From a virus: 27,421 bases of DNA. This document shows positions 1-7,540 of the stretch, one piece after another. Position numbers and translations under genes: made by a program. The stretch spans positions 1 to 27,421 of the IMG/VR virus record IMGVR_UViG_3300018084_000011; one strand, 5' to 3'. Under the pieces are notes generated by a model. The model ran no database searches, was not told where the DNA came from, and was given only the letters and a program-made list of their open reading frames with translations. Each line of letters opens with the position of its first letter. The stretch's first letter is position 1.

Positions 1-179
1 CAGGACTTGCGGCCGCCGGTAATGCCTCCAAAGGGTTCTTCTCCGGAGGCTCCACAGGTACCGATTCTGCGGTGGCCGACCGGACCACTTATGCAACCGA
101 AGTGACGGTAGCGGTTTCTGGTGCGAACCTGAGTGTGGCCCGTCAGCAACTTGCGGCCGCTGGCACTGGAATTTTCTAG
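1..179 (+). CDS. C-terminal end of a repeat-bearing tail fibre protein (5' truncated by window)
   Basis: The reading frame is open from base 3 to a TAG at 177-179. The 58 visible residues are one unit of the same repeat found five times in the next gene (KGFFSGG..., VADRTTYATE, VSGANLSVAR) and end in the same tail, AAAGTGIF. This is therefore the end of a paralog lying directly upstream of the 188-1426 gene. The repeats resemble the kelch-like or beta-propeller-like 'GFFGGG...D' repeats common in tail fibres of aquatic T4-like phages; that is family knowledge from memory. A role in host attachment is inferred. The Shine-Dalgarno sequence of the next gene overlaps its stop codon. Confidence 0.75.
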   Translation, partial: GLAAAGNASKGFFSGGSTGTDSAVADRTTYATEVTVAVSGANLSVARQQLAAAGTGIF

Positions 180-187
180 AGGACGTT

Positions 188-1426
188 ATGAATATCATAC
201 TATCAGAAGGCAATACCGCAACCCTGACCGTGGATACGATTGTTCTGAGAGGGAATACGTCAGGCACGATCACACTCGGAGCCAATTCTGTAGCCGGTTC
301 CTCCAATCTCTCATTGCCTGGTTCAAATGGCACATTGTTGCTGACAGAGAATTCCAGCATGATTATGACTTCACCGGTGATTACTCCAGCCCAGATCACC
401 GCTGATACGGATGATTGGGCACCCACAGGATATGCGAATGCCTGGATGATCAATGCCAATACCAGTGACACCTGGTCTCTGGGTGGACTGACGTATGGAT
501 TGACGAATTCTGTCATCATAAATAATGTTGGAGCAAATAGAATTCTATTGAACCATGAGGCGAATACCTCAACTGCCGCGAATCAATTTTGGTTAGACGA
601 AGATCAAGTCACCGTGTATGCGAATGTGTCGATTTTCCTCATGTATGACGTCACTGGGACCCGTTGGGTTGTCAATGGGGCCGAACGAAAAGTCGGTAAA
701 GGTTTCTTCTCAGGAGGTTCCACGGGTTCCCATTCTGCTGTGGCCGACCGGACGACCTATGCGACCGAAGTCACCGCTGCGGTCTCTGGTGCGAACCTGA
801 GTGTAGCCCGAGATGGACCTGCAGCCGCAGGCAATGCCTCCAAAGGTTTTTTCTCAGGAGGCGACACGGATACCGATTCTGCGGTGGCCGACCGGACGAC
901 TTATGCAACCGAGACGACCGCAGCGGTCTCTGGTGCGAACCTCAGCCTAGCACGGCGTTACCCAGGGGCCACAGGAAATGCCTCCAAAGGGTTCTTCTCA
1001 GGAGGCTACGCATCAGGTCCCGCTTCTGCTGTGGCCGACCGGACGACCTATGCAACAGAGACGACTGCAGCGGTCTCTGGGGCGAATCTGAGTGTGGCAC
1101 GGTACGAACTGGCGGCCGCAGGCAATGCCTCCAAAGGGTTCTTCTCAGGAGGATACACAGGTTCCGCTTCTGCTGTGGCCGACCGGACGACCTATGCAAC
1201 CGAAGTGACGGTAGCGGTCTCTGGAGCAAACCTGAGTGTAGCCCGAGATGGACTTGCGGCGGCCGGAAATGCTTCCAAGGGATTCTTCTCAGGAGGTCAC
1301 GTTGCGGCTGTTTCTCTTGTGGCCGACCGGACCACCTACGCCACCGAGGTCACTGCAGCGGTCTCTGGTGCGAATCTGAGCCTAGCACGGCAAGTACCTG
1401 CGGCCGCTGGCACCGGAATTTTTTAA
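188..1426 (+). CDS. Tail fibre protein with five C-terminal kelch-like repeats
   Basis: A 412-residue virion protein, probably a receptor-binding or distal fibre subunit. Residues 1-65 are low-complexity Thr/Ser/Asn beta (repeated GNT, GTI, GSN). Residues 66-170 look like a fibre module often seen in phage fibres (PTGYANA, INNVGANRILLNHE, MYDVTGTRWVVNG). Residues 171-412 are five units of about 48 residues, each with KGFFSGG, VADRTTYATE and VSGANLSxAR, closing with AAAGTGIF. The variable positions are the four to six residues after FFSGG and after the SxAR motif, as expected for exposed loops. The start ATG has an AGAGGA Shine-Dalgarno at 178-183 overlapping the upstream stop. The same repeat ends the preceding gene, so these are tandem paralogs. 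Function is inferred from composition and repeat type; no catalytic motif is visible. Confidence 0.75.
   Translation: MNIILSEGNTATLTVDTIVLRGNTSGTITLGANSVAGSSNLSLPGSNGTLLLTENSSMIMTSPVITPAQITADTDDWAPTGYANAWMINANTSDTWSLGGLTYGLTNSVIINNVGANRILLNHEANTSTAANQFWLDEDQVTVYANVSIFLMYDVTGTRWVVNGAERKVGKGFFSGGSTGSHSAVADRTTYATEVTAAVSGANLSVARDGPAAAGNASKGFFSGGDTDTDSAVADRTTYATETTAAVSGANLSLARRYPGATGNASKGFFSGGYASGPASAVADRTTYATETTAAVSGANLSVARYELAAAGNASKGFFSGGYTGSASAVADRTTYATEVTVAVSGANLSVARDGLAAAGNASKGFFSGGHVAAVSLVADRTTYATEVTAAVSGANLSLARQVPAAAGTGIF
698..1423 (+). repeat. Five tandem coding repeats of about 144 bp
   Basis: Five direct repeats in frame with the fibre gene, each about 144-147 bp. The core bases encoding VADRTTYATE are nearly identical between copies. 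A sixth copy lies at 3-176 in the upstream paralog. Differences cluster at the two loop positions of each unit. High DNA identity between copies offers a substrate for unequal recombination. Confidence 0.85.
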
Positions 1427-1448
1427 TATTTACGATGAGGAGGTTATA

Positions 1449-2015
1449 ATGAATTTACCAGAAATTATTTCACAACATGATGCACTCTTTGCCGCGTTTG
1501 ACGCCGTGAGTCAACCACGAAGTGATTATCAATTGAGAAAGTTTGTGGTGGGAGAACACGAAACACCAGAGAGACAGTATCTTCAGGTGGTCGTCGAAAT
1601 GCAGCGAAAAGTCTCGTCCCTTCGGCGCGCCGTGATTGAACGACGAAAGAAGATTGCCGCGATGGAGAAGGAAACGAATCTCGATGAAAAGGAATTGATG
1701 CAGATTGATCTCGATGACATGAACTTTGCGATTACGGGGGCCATGCGTGAATTCAACACGCTCTATGACATCTACATGGGCCTCCCGACATTCACCACCC
1801 AGCAACTTCAGGATGCGGAAGAGGGTTACTGGATTCGCCGGTTGATTCGACAATCACAGGTTGATATCGATTCCTGTGGGCAAGTGTCACCTGGTAACAT
1901 GGATGCCCTGAGACAAGCAGGGATTGTCACTGGATTTGAGGAACGATTCAATTTGGTTTCACAGTCACTTCGAGGAGTTAATCATGATTTACTTCAGCTA
2001 TCAACTCAAGGCTAA
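1449..2015 (+). CDS. Conserved-looking helical protein of the fibre region, function unknown
   Basis: A 188-residue, strongly charged and mostly helical protein. Residues 45-85 (VVEMQRKVSSLRRAVIERRK and onward) have coiled-coil-like heptads. The C-terminal third contains a YWIRRLIRQ segment followed by SPGNMDALRQAGI, a pattern I associate from memory with unnamed proteins of aquatic T4-like phages. The ATG is preceded by a strong GAGGAGG at 1437-1443. The last 32 bases overlap the next gene, which suggests translational coupling. Its place between fibre and structural genes points to a virion or fibre-assembly role, but nothing in the sequence proves it. Confidence 0.7.
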   Translation: MNLPEIISQHDALFAAFDAVSQPRSDYQLRKFVVGEHETPERQYLQVVVEMQRKVSSLRRAVIERRKKIAAMEKETNLDEKELMQIDLDDMNFAITGAMREFNTLYDIYMGLPTFTTQQLQDAEEGYWIRRLIRQSQVDIDSCGQVSPGNMDALRQAGIVTGFEERFNLVSQSLRGVNHDLLQLSTQG

Positions 2016-2586
2016 TCCAGACGGTTCCCTATCGGGACCGTCGGGCATTCTTCCCGCAAATTCCATTACTGGAATTACAGCGAATGGAATATACTACGGA
2101 AAATCTTCTATCAATACGATTTCGTTGCTCACGAATGCAGGGTACCAAGCGAACGTCGTGAATAGTGCGTATCAGTATGTCATAGCGAACGTCGCCAACG
2201 GTGTGATTACGGGTGTGGAGCGACGGGCTGACCATCATCTGATCGTGAATAGCTCCGCCAACACCCAAAACGCCGAGAACATTGCGTTTACGGCCTATAC
2301 CACATGGCTAGGGTCGGGCAATAACCCACTACCTCCATCGATGCCCTATGACACCTCTGATTATGAGGGCTTTAGCAATTGGATGAATAACGCCTTGTCT
2401 GTTGTCAATATCAATGCGTTCTGTGCTGCATACCCAGCCTTTACGTGGTTTGTGACCTCACATAATGACGCAGGCATCACCGCGGTGATGATCGATGCGT
2501 TTAATACCGGAAAAATTACTGCGCCGCAATTATCGGCAGTGAGGACCGCGATGACAGATTTTAACATTCCCATCATATTACCATAA
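1984..2586 (+). CDS. Hypothetical protein of the fibre/structural region
   Basis: A 200-residue protein that I do not recognise. I chose the ATG at 1984 because GAGGAG lies at 1972-1977; a longer frame from a TTG at 1924 has no ribosome-binding site. The N-terminal 75 residues are Gly/Asn/Ser rich and beta-like (LKANPDGSLSGPSG, ITANGIYYGKSSINT). The middle holds a run on the pattern VIANVANGVITGVERRADHH. The C-terminal half is more helical, with several aromatic residues (FCAAYPAFTWFVTS). There is no signal peptide or membrane segment. It overlaps the previous gene by 32 bases and is 10 bases from the next. A structural role is likely by position only. Confidence 0.65.
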   Translation: MIYFSYQLKANPDGSLSGPSGILPANSITGITANGIYYGKSSINTISLLTNAGYQANVVNSAYQYVIANVANGVITGVERRADHHLIVNSSANTQNAENIAFTAYTTWLGSGNNPLPPSMPYDTSDYEGFSNWMNNALSVVNINAFCAAYPAFTWFVTSHNDAGITAVMIDAFNTGKITAPQLSAVRTAMTDFNIPIILP

Positions 2587-2596
2587 GCAGGAGACC

Positions 2597-3250
2597 ATGG
2601 CAAAATTACGTCTGAATGGCGACACATCGGGATGGATCGATCTTGTAGCCCCTGCTGTGGCACCCAACACGACCTACACCTTCGACCGAACGACTGGATC
2701 AGTTCTCACACAAGACGACACCGCGATAGGACTGCACACCATGTGGATTCCTGCATGGGCGATGTACCCCACGGTCACAAATGGTGCCTCAGCGGCCAAC
2801 GGTGCGTTTGAATTAGTCACCAATGACCTAATGCTCAAGACCCTGGACTTTGATACCACCACGTCAGAGAAAGCGCAGTTCAGTCTCAAGCTTGGCACCT
2901 CATGGAACCTGGGAACCGTGACGGCCAAGGTGGTCTGGTCACATGGTACCACCACCGTCAACTTTGGTGTTTCGTGGTCGGTATCAGGTCGTGCATTCAG
3001 TGACAACGAAGCCGGCGACCAGGCACTCGGTACCCCAATGGTATTCAGCGACACTGGGGGAACTGCAAACAACATTTACATTTCACCTGCATCGGGAGGT
3101 ATCACGATTGGTGGTACTCCAGCGGATGGTGATTGGATCATCATGGAAGTCTTGCGCTCAGTCGCCAATGCCAGTGATACCATGGCGATTGATGCAAGAC
3201 TCCATGGTGTCGAGTTGACCTACACCACCGATGCAGGCACGGATACCTAA
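2597..3250 (+). CDS. Virion beta-sandwich protein, possible carbohydrate-binding fibre component
   Basis: A 217-residue, all-beta-looking protein poor in Lys and Cys. Residues 45-215 fit, from memory, a module seen in many phages and prophages: WIPAWAMYPT..NGA, ELVTNDLMLKTLDFD, AQFSLKLGTSWNLGTVTAKVVW, DTGGTANNIYISPASGGI, ITIGGTPADGDWI and a final DARLHGVELTYTTDA. In those genomes it sits with tail fibre genes and is often a virion surface protein, so glycan binding or fibre decoration is a reasonable inference. The ATG at 2597 has CAGGAG just upstream. It lies in a run of fibre-region genes with short spacers (10 bases upstream, 9 downstream). Confidence 0.7.
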   Translation: MAKLRLNGDTSGWIDLVAPAVAPNTTYTFDRTTGSVLTQDDTAIGLHTMWIPAWAMYPTVTNGASAANGAFELVTNDLMLKTLDFDTTTSEKAQFSLKLGTSWNLGTVTAKVVWSHGTTTVNFGVSWSVSGRAFSDNEAGDQALGTPMVFSDTGGTANNIYISPASGGITIGGTPADGDWIIMEVLRSVANASDTMAIDARLHGVELTYTTDAGTDT

Positions 3251-3259
3251 GAGGAACCT

Positions 3260-3682
3260 ATGCGACATTATGCATGTCTATACGCCGATACGTTGACCAT
3301 CCATCACTTCCAGGATTTTCCTATACATGAAAATCTGCCGAAGGATATTCCACATAAAAATATCCTCTGGAGAGAATGGGTGGAGATACATCCACCGTTT
3401 GACCCAAAGACCGAAGAGGAAGAAGGTACCATTCAAAAAATTACAGAGACCCAGTGTATCACGACGCACTTGATTGTGCCGAAAAAACCTATTCCAGTGG
3501 AGACCCCTGAACAAATTCAAAGCCGAACCCTACGATTGATTCAGTCATCCTGTTTTTCAGAAGATCGACTCCCATTGTCGATGCTTGTGCTTGAGTTGTA
3601 TAATGAGGTTCGCATACTCAAAGGTCAGGAACCCATACTCGTAGACGACTTCAAGAAAGTGTTGCAACATTATGCAACCTAG
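3260..3682 (+). CDS. Small protein, possible tail fibre assembly factor
   Basis: A 140-residue acidic protein starting at an ATG preceded by AAGAGGAA. It has an N-terminal beta segment (MRHYACLYADTLTIHHFQDF), an acidic middle (DPKTEEEEGT) and a helical C-terminus (LPLSMLVLELYNEVRILKGQ, DDFKKVLQHYAT). The size, the acidic linker and the place just before a glycine-rich adhesin recall small fibre-assembly chaperones of phages, but I see no diagnostic motif. Its last 11 bases overlap the start of the adhesin gene, suggesting coupled translation and possibly a chaperone-client pair. Confidence 0.6.
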   Translation: MRHYACLYADTLTIHHFQDFPIHENLPKDIPHKNILWREWVEIHPPFDPKTEEEEGTIQKITETQCITTHLIVPKKPIPVETPEQIQSRTLRLIQSSCFSEDRLPLSMLVLELYNEVRILKGQEPILVDDFKKVLQHYAT

Positions 3683-4661
3683 TACCCAGCAGACTGGATT
3701 CAACTTCGGAAGAAGAGAAGAATTCAGCAGCCGCACCATCATCACTGTGGCCACAGCGAACACGGCGTTTACTGTACCCGGGGATTGCTACAACATCGGT
3801 GTCAGAATGTGGGGTGCAGGCGGTGGTGGTGGTCGTGCAGGGTCCACATCAGCTTCGACGGGCGGTGGAGGCGGTGGTGGTGGATTCATACGAGGAGTTC
3901 TTGCAGTCACTCCAGGGGAAACAATATTCTATGCGCTCGGTGCTGGTGGTGCTCTGGGAGGCACAGTCAGACACGGTGCTGGAGGTGGCGGTGGTACCTG
4001 GCTCATGCGCGGCAACACGATGCTCTGTGCTGTGGGTGCCGGCGCAGGTGGTGCTTCTGGTGCTGATAACAACGCAGAAGACGGTGGCGGCGGCGGCGCG
4101 GGTGGAGGTACCACAGGAGGCACTGGAGAAACTGGAAGCGGTGGAGGAGGTACAGGGGGTACTGGTGGCACGCAAGCCGCTGGTGGTACCGCTGGTGGTT
4201 CTGGTACACCCATTGGAGAAAACGGAGAAATAGACGGCACACATTTCGGAGGCGACGGCGGGAGAAACAACGCCGACGGCACGCAGGGTGGTGGTGGAGC
4301 AGGTGGAGCCCCAGGTGGTGGTGCCGGAGGCTCAGTTGTAGCCGCGGCAGGCGGTGCGGGTGGAGGCGGTGGCGCAGGATTCTTTGGAGGTGGCGGCGGA
4401 GGTGGAGGACCCACAGGAGAAGCCGGGGGTGGTGGTGGAGGTGGATCGAGTTATACTGGTGGATTGATAGATGGTGTTGGTTTCACAATTGTCAATACTC
4501 AGGGATCTGCTGCGGTCGGCCCCACGGGTGGTAATAACGCCGGAGAAAGTGAACCTGACAAACTTGTAGGTTCTTACGGTGAGGGTGGCTCTGGTGGAGT
4601 TGGCACCGATGCTGCAGGTACCGCTGGTAGCGGCGGTGTCATCATTCTCTATACCAACTAA
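3672..4661 (+). CDS. Glycine-rich tail fibre adhesin
   Basis: A 329-residue protein that is largely glycine from residue 45 on. Residues 25-125 match the general pattern of the glycine-rich domain widespread in phage fibres: TITVATANTAFTVPGDCYNI, VRMWGAGGGGG, a GG run, VLAVTPGETIFYALGAGG, then GAGGGGGTWLM. Residues 125-270 are dense poly-Gly tracts broken by short Thr/Ala/Asn segments, the composition of polyglycine-II adhesin tips such as gp38 of phage S16. Residues 275-329 end in GSGGVIILYTN, the usual closing strand. Role: host receptor recognition at the fibre tip (family-based inference). The start ATG overlaps the previous gene by 11 bases and has only a weak ribosome site. A late promoter overlaps its 3' end. 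Confidence 0.75.
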   Translation: MQPSTQQTGFNFGRREEFSSRTIITVATANTAFTVPGDCYNIGVRMWGAGGGGGRAGSTSASTGGGGGGGGFIRGVLAVTPGETIFYALGAGGALGGTVRHGAGGGGGTWLMRGNTMLCAVGAGAGGASGADNNAEDGGGGGAGGGTTGGTGETGSGGGGTGGTGGTQAAGGTAGGSGTPIGENGEIDGTHFGGDGGRNNADGTQGGGGAGGAPGGGAGGSVVAAAGGAGGGGGAGFFGGGGGGGGPTGEAGGGGGGGSSYTGGLIDGVGFTIVNTQGSAAVGPTGGNNAGESEPDKLVGSYGEGGSGGVGTDAAGTAGSGGVIILYTN

Positions 4662-4664
4662 ATA
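4657..4664 (+). promoter_or_regulatory. Phage late promoter (ACTAAATA) before gp13
   Basis: The element ACTAAATAG overlaps the stop codon of the adhesin gene and resembles the T4 late -10 element TATAAATA. The expected start is near 4670, leaving a leader of about 10 bases that still contains the AAAGGAAA ribosome site of gp13. It is one of six such elements placed at gene starts, and gp55, the factor that reads them, is encoded at 24188. Confidence 0.55.
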
Positions 4665-4680
4665 GAATCAAAGGAAACCT

Positions 4681-5649
4681 ATGTCAATTCCAGCAACTCG
4701 CGCACAATTCAAAGATTACTGTCTCCGAGCACTCGGTCACCCGGTCATCGAGATCAACGTGGATGATGATCAGGTAGATGATAGAATCGATGAGTCCCTA
4801 GAATTTTTCCAAGACTATCATTATGACGGTTCCGAAAAGACCTATCTCAAGCACCGAATCACTCAACAAGACCGAGACCGCAGGTATATCTTGATTCCTG
4901 AACGCATCATTGGTGTCACGGGTGTCATGCCCTTTGATGACTCAGCAGCCTCAATCAACATGTTCGACCTCAGGTATCAACTCAGACTTCATGACCTTTA
5001 TGACTTTACCAGTGTCAGCTACGTGCCCTATACGATCACAATGCAGCATATCAGAACGATGCAGATACTCTTCTCAGGTACCCCACAGTTCCGATTCCAT
5101 CGCCATCGCAATCGGTTGAACCTCGACGTGGATTGGAATGCAGTCGCGCAACTGGGTTCCTACGTGGCCATGGAATGTTATGCGACGATGAATCCCGAAC
5201 GCATTGATTTTGCGGGAACCGTGAATACTTCAGCAGGTTCCAATACCATCACCAGCACAGGTACGACATTGGACTCCGCATTCTTCAGGGGTGATGAAAT
5301 TGTCATTGCGAACACCCTGGGTGGTGATGTGTCCACAACAGTCGAAAACATGCTTGATGCGTCATCCATGAATGTCATGACGACCATGGCGTTCACTGAG
5401 TCTGGGTTGTCGGTGTACCAGGTGGGAAATAGTGATGTGTGGAATGATCGGTTTTTGAAGAGGTATGGTACTGCAGTGATCAAGAGGCAATGGGGTTCGA
5501 ATCTCAAGAAATTTTCGGGTGTGCAGATGCCTGGTGGTATCACACTCAACGGGCAAATCATTTTCGATGAAGCCATCAAAGAAATCAAGGAACTCCAGGA
5601 AGAAATGTTCTCATTGAATGTTCTTCCTAATGAATTTTATATTGGATAG
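4681..5649 (+). CDS. gp13: Neck / head-completion protein, gp13-like
   Basis: A 322-residue head-to-tail joining protein of the T4 gp13 type (T4: 309 residues). The N-terminus carries the family signature: YCLRALGHPVIEINVDDDQV, DRIDESLEFFQDYHYDGSEKTYLKH, then an IIGVTGVMPF segment. Together with gp14 it seals the filled head and accepts the tail. Residues 176-248 are a beta-rich block (GTVNTSAGSNTITSTGTTL, FFRGDEIVIA) that looks inserted; the C-terminal helices resume at YGTAVIKRQWGSNLKKFSG. The ATG at 4681 follows AAAGGAAA. A late promoter lies just upstream, and the gene heads the neck operon that also holds the Fe-S genes. Confidence 0.85.
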   Translation: MSIPATRAQFKDYCLRALGHPVIEINVDDDQVDDRIDESLEFFQDYHYDGSEKTYLKHRITQQDRDRRYILIPERIIGVTGVMPFDDSAASINMFDLRYQLRLHDLYDFTSVSYVPYTITMQHIRTMQILFSGTPQFRFHRHRNRLNLDVDWNAVAQLGSYVAMECYATMNPERIDFAGTVNTSAGSNTITSTGTTLDSAFFRGDEIVIANTLGGDVSTTVENMLDASSMNVMTTMAFTESGLSVYQVGNSDVWNDRFLKRYGTAVIKRQWGSNLKKFSGVQMPGGITLNGQIIFDEAIKEIKELQEEMFSLNVLPNEFYIG

Positions 5650-5657
5650 GAGATTCT

Positions 5658-6044
5658 GTGTCCTATTCCGACAAGGTGCTCGACCATTTCAATAATCCTC
5701 GTAACATAGGAAGTATGCCTAAGGGTGACATAGACGTAGGTACTGGTATGGTTGGTGCTCCTGAGTGTGGTGACGTGATGAAACTACAAATTCGCGTGAT
5801 TGATGATGTCATTCAAGATGCCAAGTTCAAAACCTTTGGTTGTGGTTCTGCAATTGCCTCTAGCAGCATGGCGACTGAATGGCTCAAAGGTAGGACACTT
5901 GAGGAAGCAGGGAAGATCAAGAACACAGATATTGTGAGGGAACTCAATTTACCACCAGTGAAAATTCACTGTTCGGTTCTTGCAGAAGATGCAATCAAGG
6001 CTGCTCTTGCAGATTACAAAAAGAAACAGGAGACTAGATCATGA
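5658..6044 (+). CDS. iscU: IscU-like Fe-S cluster assembly scaffold protein
   Basis: A 128-residue protein, full length for IscU (about 128). IscU builds [2Fe-2S] clusters on sulfur from the IscS cysteine desulfurase and passes them to carriers with HscA/HscB help. All key residues are present: Cys37 and Asp39 (GAPECGDVMKLQI), Cys62 (FGCGSAIASSS), His104-Cys105 (KIHCSVLAEDA) and the HscA-recognition LPPVK at 98-102. The match to the proteobacterial type is high from memory. It starts at a GTG (5658) with TAGGAGA upstream, and its stop overlaps the IscA-like ATG (ATGA). There is no iscS, hscA or ferredoxin nearby, so it presumably works with host IscS. Placement between gp13 and gp14 indicates a host-derived gene fixed in a phage late operon. 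Confidence 0.93.
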   Translation: MSYSDKVLDHFNNPRNIGSMPKGDIDVGTGMVGAPECGDVMKLQIRVIDDVIQDAKFKTFGCGSAIASSSMATEWLKGRTLEEAGKIKNTDIVRELNLPPVKIHCSVLAEDAIKAALADYKKKQETRS

Positions 6045-6358
6045 TCACCATCACAGAAAAAGCATCGAACAAAATCAAAGAATTGCTTGGAGAGGACCCA
6101 GAAGCCAAGGGGCTCCGAGTGTATGTTCGTGGTGGTGGGTGCCATGGGTTTGAATATGGGATGCTCCTAGAAATTAACGTGACTGAGGATGACAACACCT
6201 TTGAACAGAATGGTGTCTCGGTGATCGTGGACCCACAGAGCCTTCCGTTGCTTGCTGGTTCTGAAGTGGACTACTCTGACAGCCTCATGGGTGCTGGGTT
6301 CCAGATCAAGAATCCTACGGCAAAAAGTACCTGCGGGTGCGGGTCAAGTTTCTCGTGA
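6041..6358 (+). CDS. A-type Fe-S carrier protein (IscA/ErpA/SufA family)
   Basis: A 105-residue protein of the HesB/IscA family (usual length 105-115). The three cluster ligands are in place: Cys34 in GGGCHGFEYGM, and Cys98 and Cys100 in STCGCGSSFS at the C-terminus. The segment VDYSDSLMGAGFQIKNP also fits the family (usual form: DY...L.G.GF...NPN). Such carriers receive clusters from IscU and deliver them to apo-enzymes. I cannot separate IscA, ErpA and SufA by eye, so no symbol is given. The ATG overlaps the iscU stop by four bases, and its own TGA overlaps a GTG start of the next gene, so three genes are likely translationally coupled. Confidence 0.9.
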   Translation: MITITEKASNKIKELLGEDPEAKGLRVYVRGGGCHGFEYGMLLEINVTEDDNTFEQNGVSVIVDPQSLPLLAGSEVDYSDSLMGAGFQIKNPTAKSTCGCGSSFS

Positions 6359-6633
6359 CCCCCTTTGTTCTGACGTATATTCTCTGGGGTATTATCGCAA
6401 CCACCAATCCCAATGTCAGTAACTTTATGGTGCTGGATGAATTTCCTGACAGGGATGACTGTATGAAAATCGCAACAGAAACGGCTGTTATGGCAGCCCG
6501 GCAAATTACAGCACTCAAGGTACCTGATGTCACCAGTATCACCGTGGTGTGTATACCAGCCCCTGCTGGAAGACCCGATGTGGTACCCAACGAGAAATCC
6601 AAGAAACATTTGCGAACAGAGCCGATAGGATAA
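6355..6633 (+). CDS. Small exported or membrane-anchored protein with two cysteines
   Basis: A 92-residue protein if it starts at the GTG overlapping the upstream TGA (GTGA at 6355); an in-frame GTG at 6337 is the alternative. The N-terminal 18 residues (TPFVLTYILWGII after the start) are hydrophobic and look like a signal or anchor. Then follow MVLDEFPDRDDCMKIATETA and ITVVCIPAPAG, giving two Cys about 35 residues apart that could form a disulfide. The tail is charged. The layout resembles the protein at 20956-21201. No known function. It completes the three-gene cassette with iscU and the A-type carrier. The ribosome site is weak, so coupling to the upstream gene is likely. Confidence 0.65.
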   Translation: MTPFVLTYILWGIIATTNPNVSNFMVLDEFPDRDDCMKIATETAVMAARQITALKVPDVTSITVVCIPAPAGRPDVVPNEKSKKHLRTEPIG

Positions 6634-6634
6634 C

Positions 6635-7531
6635 ATGCCCACGAATCATTATTTTAATTTTTTTCCCGAACAGATTACCTCAGAGCAATTGCTCGTCGAG
6701 GACCTGGTCATTGAGTCGTTGAAAATACACGGCATGGATGTCTATTATTTGCCCAGGGAATCAAGAGACCAGATTGATCCGTTGCTAGGTGAAGAACAAC
6801 TGAAGTCCTTCGGGTCCGCATACACGATTGAAATGTACCTTGAAAATGTGCTGGGTATGGAAGGCGAGCAGGACCTCATTACTCGCTTTGGTCTCGAAAT
6901 ACGCGATGAAATGACTCTACTGGTGTCTCGACGACGATTCCAGTTCACCATTCCCTCGATGGTTCGCCCACGAGAGGGTGACTTGGTGTATGTCCCATTG
7001 CTACAGAATTTTTTTGAAATTCTTCATGTGGAACACGAGAACCAGCAGGCTGCATTCCACACCCTAGGACGTGGACGTGGGGGCAATGTGAATGTGTATG
7101 CGTTGAAGCTCAAGCAATTTGTGTTCTCCAATGAGCAAATTCAAACAGGGGTATCCGAGGTGGACGTAGAAATCATCGAAAATTATCAACTCACCAACCT
7201 CGTGCTCTCAACGGGTACTGGGTCCTTTGACGTCGCCAATAATGAATTGGTCTTTCAGGGTGCGAATATTGCTGCTGCGAATGCGTTCGGCACCGCACAC
7301 ACCTGGGACTCAGCGAACACCACGCTGTCCATCTACCTGGTCAATGGGTTGTTCTCCAATACTGCGAACGTGGTTGGCGCGAATAGCGGAGCACAATGGA
7401 TCATGGCAAGTCTCGACACCGATACACCGGTGGGATCACAGTTCGAAGATCCTGGTGATAACAAACAGATTGAAACAGAGGCCAATGAGATCCTGGATTT
7501 TGATGCCTCCAATCCGTTTGGAAACCCATAA
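6635..7531 (+). CDS. gp14: Neck protein, gp14-like
   Basis: A 298-residue homolog of T4 gp14 (256 residues), which forms the head-completion neck with gp13. The N-terminus (HYFNFFPEQITSEQLLVEDL, LKIHGMDVYYLPRE) and the core (RDEMTLLVSRRRF, RPREGDLVYVPL, FEILHVEHE) are typical of the family. Extra length comes from residues 189-263, a beta-rich insert with THTWDS-like and GANSGAQWIMASL segments that recalls one in gp15. After it the conserved C-terminus returns (KQIETEANEILDFDASNPFG). The ATG at 6635 follows ATAGGA overlapping the previous stop. It is split from gp13 by the Fe-S cassette; in T4, genes 13 and 14 are adjacent. Confidence 0.85.
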   Translation: MPTNHYFNFFPEQITSEQLLVEDLVIESLKIHGMDVYYLPRESRDQIDPLLGEEQLKSFGSAYTIEMYLENVLGMEGEQDLITRFGLEIRDEMTLLVSRRRFQFTIPSMVRPREGDLVYVPLLQNFFEILHVEHENQQAAFHTLGRGRGGNVNVYALKLKQFVFSNEQIQTGVSEVDVEIIENYQLTNLVLSTGTGSFDVANNELVFQGANIAAANAFGTAHTWDSANTTLSIYLVNGLFSNTANVVGANSGAQWIMASLDTDTPVGSQFEDPGDNKQIETEANEILDFDASNPFGNP

Positions 7532-7540
7532 AGGAACACG

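Noticed and set aside
517-524. CATAAATA inside the tail fibre gene
   Set aside because: Internal to a coding region with no gene start nearby; probably chance from the Ile-Ile-Asn-Asn codons.
698-1423. Repeats as a CRISPR array
   Set aside because: Units are 144 bp, in frame and coding, with no short repeat-spacer alternation.
1924-1983. TTG extension of the 1984 gene
   Set aside because: No ribosome site, whereas ATG 1984 has GAGGAG at good spacing.
3929-4414. Minus-strand proline-rich frame of 161 codons
   Set aside because: It is the antisense of the poly-Gly adhesin (GGN read backwards gives NCC proline codons) and has no ribosome site.
5490-5520. TTCGAATC segment as a tRNA T-loop
   Set aside because: Sits inside gp13 coding sequence and no cloverleaf can be drawn around it; I found no tRNA in the window.
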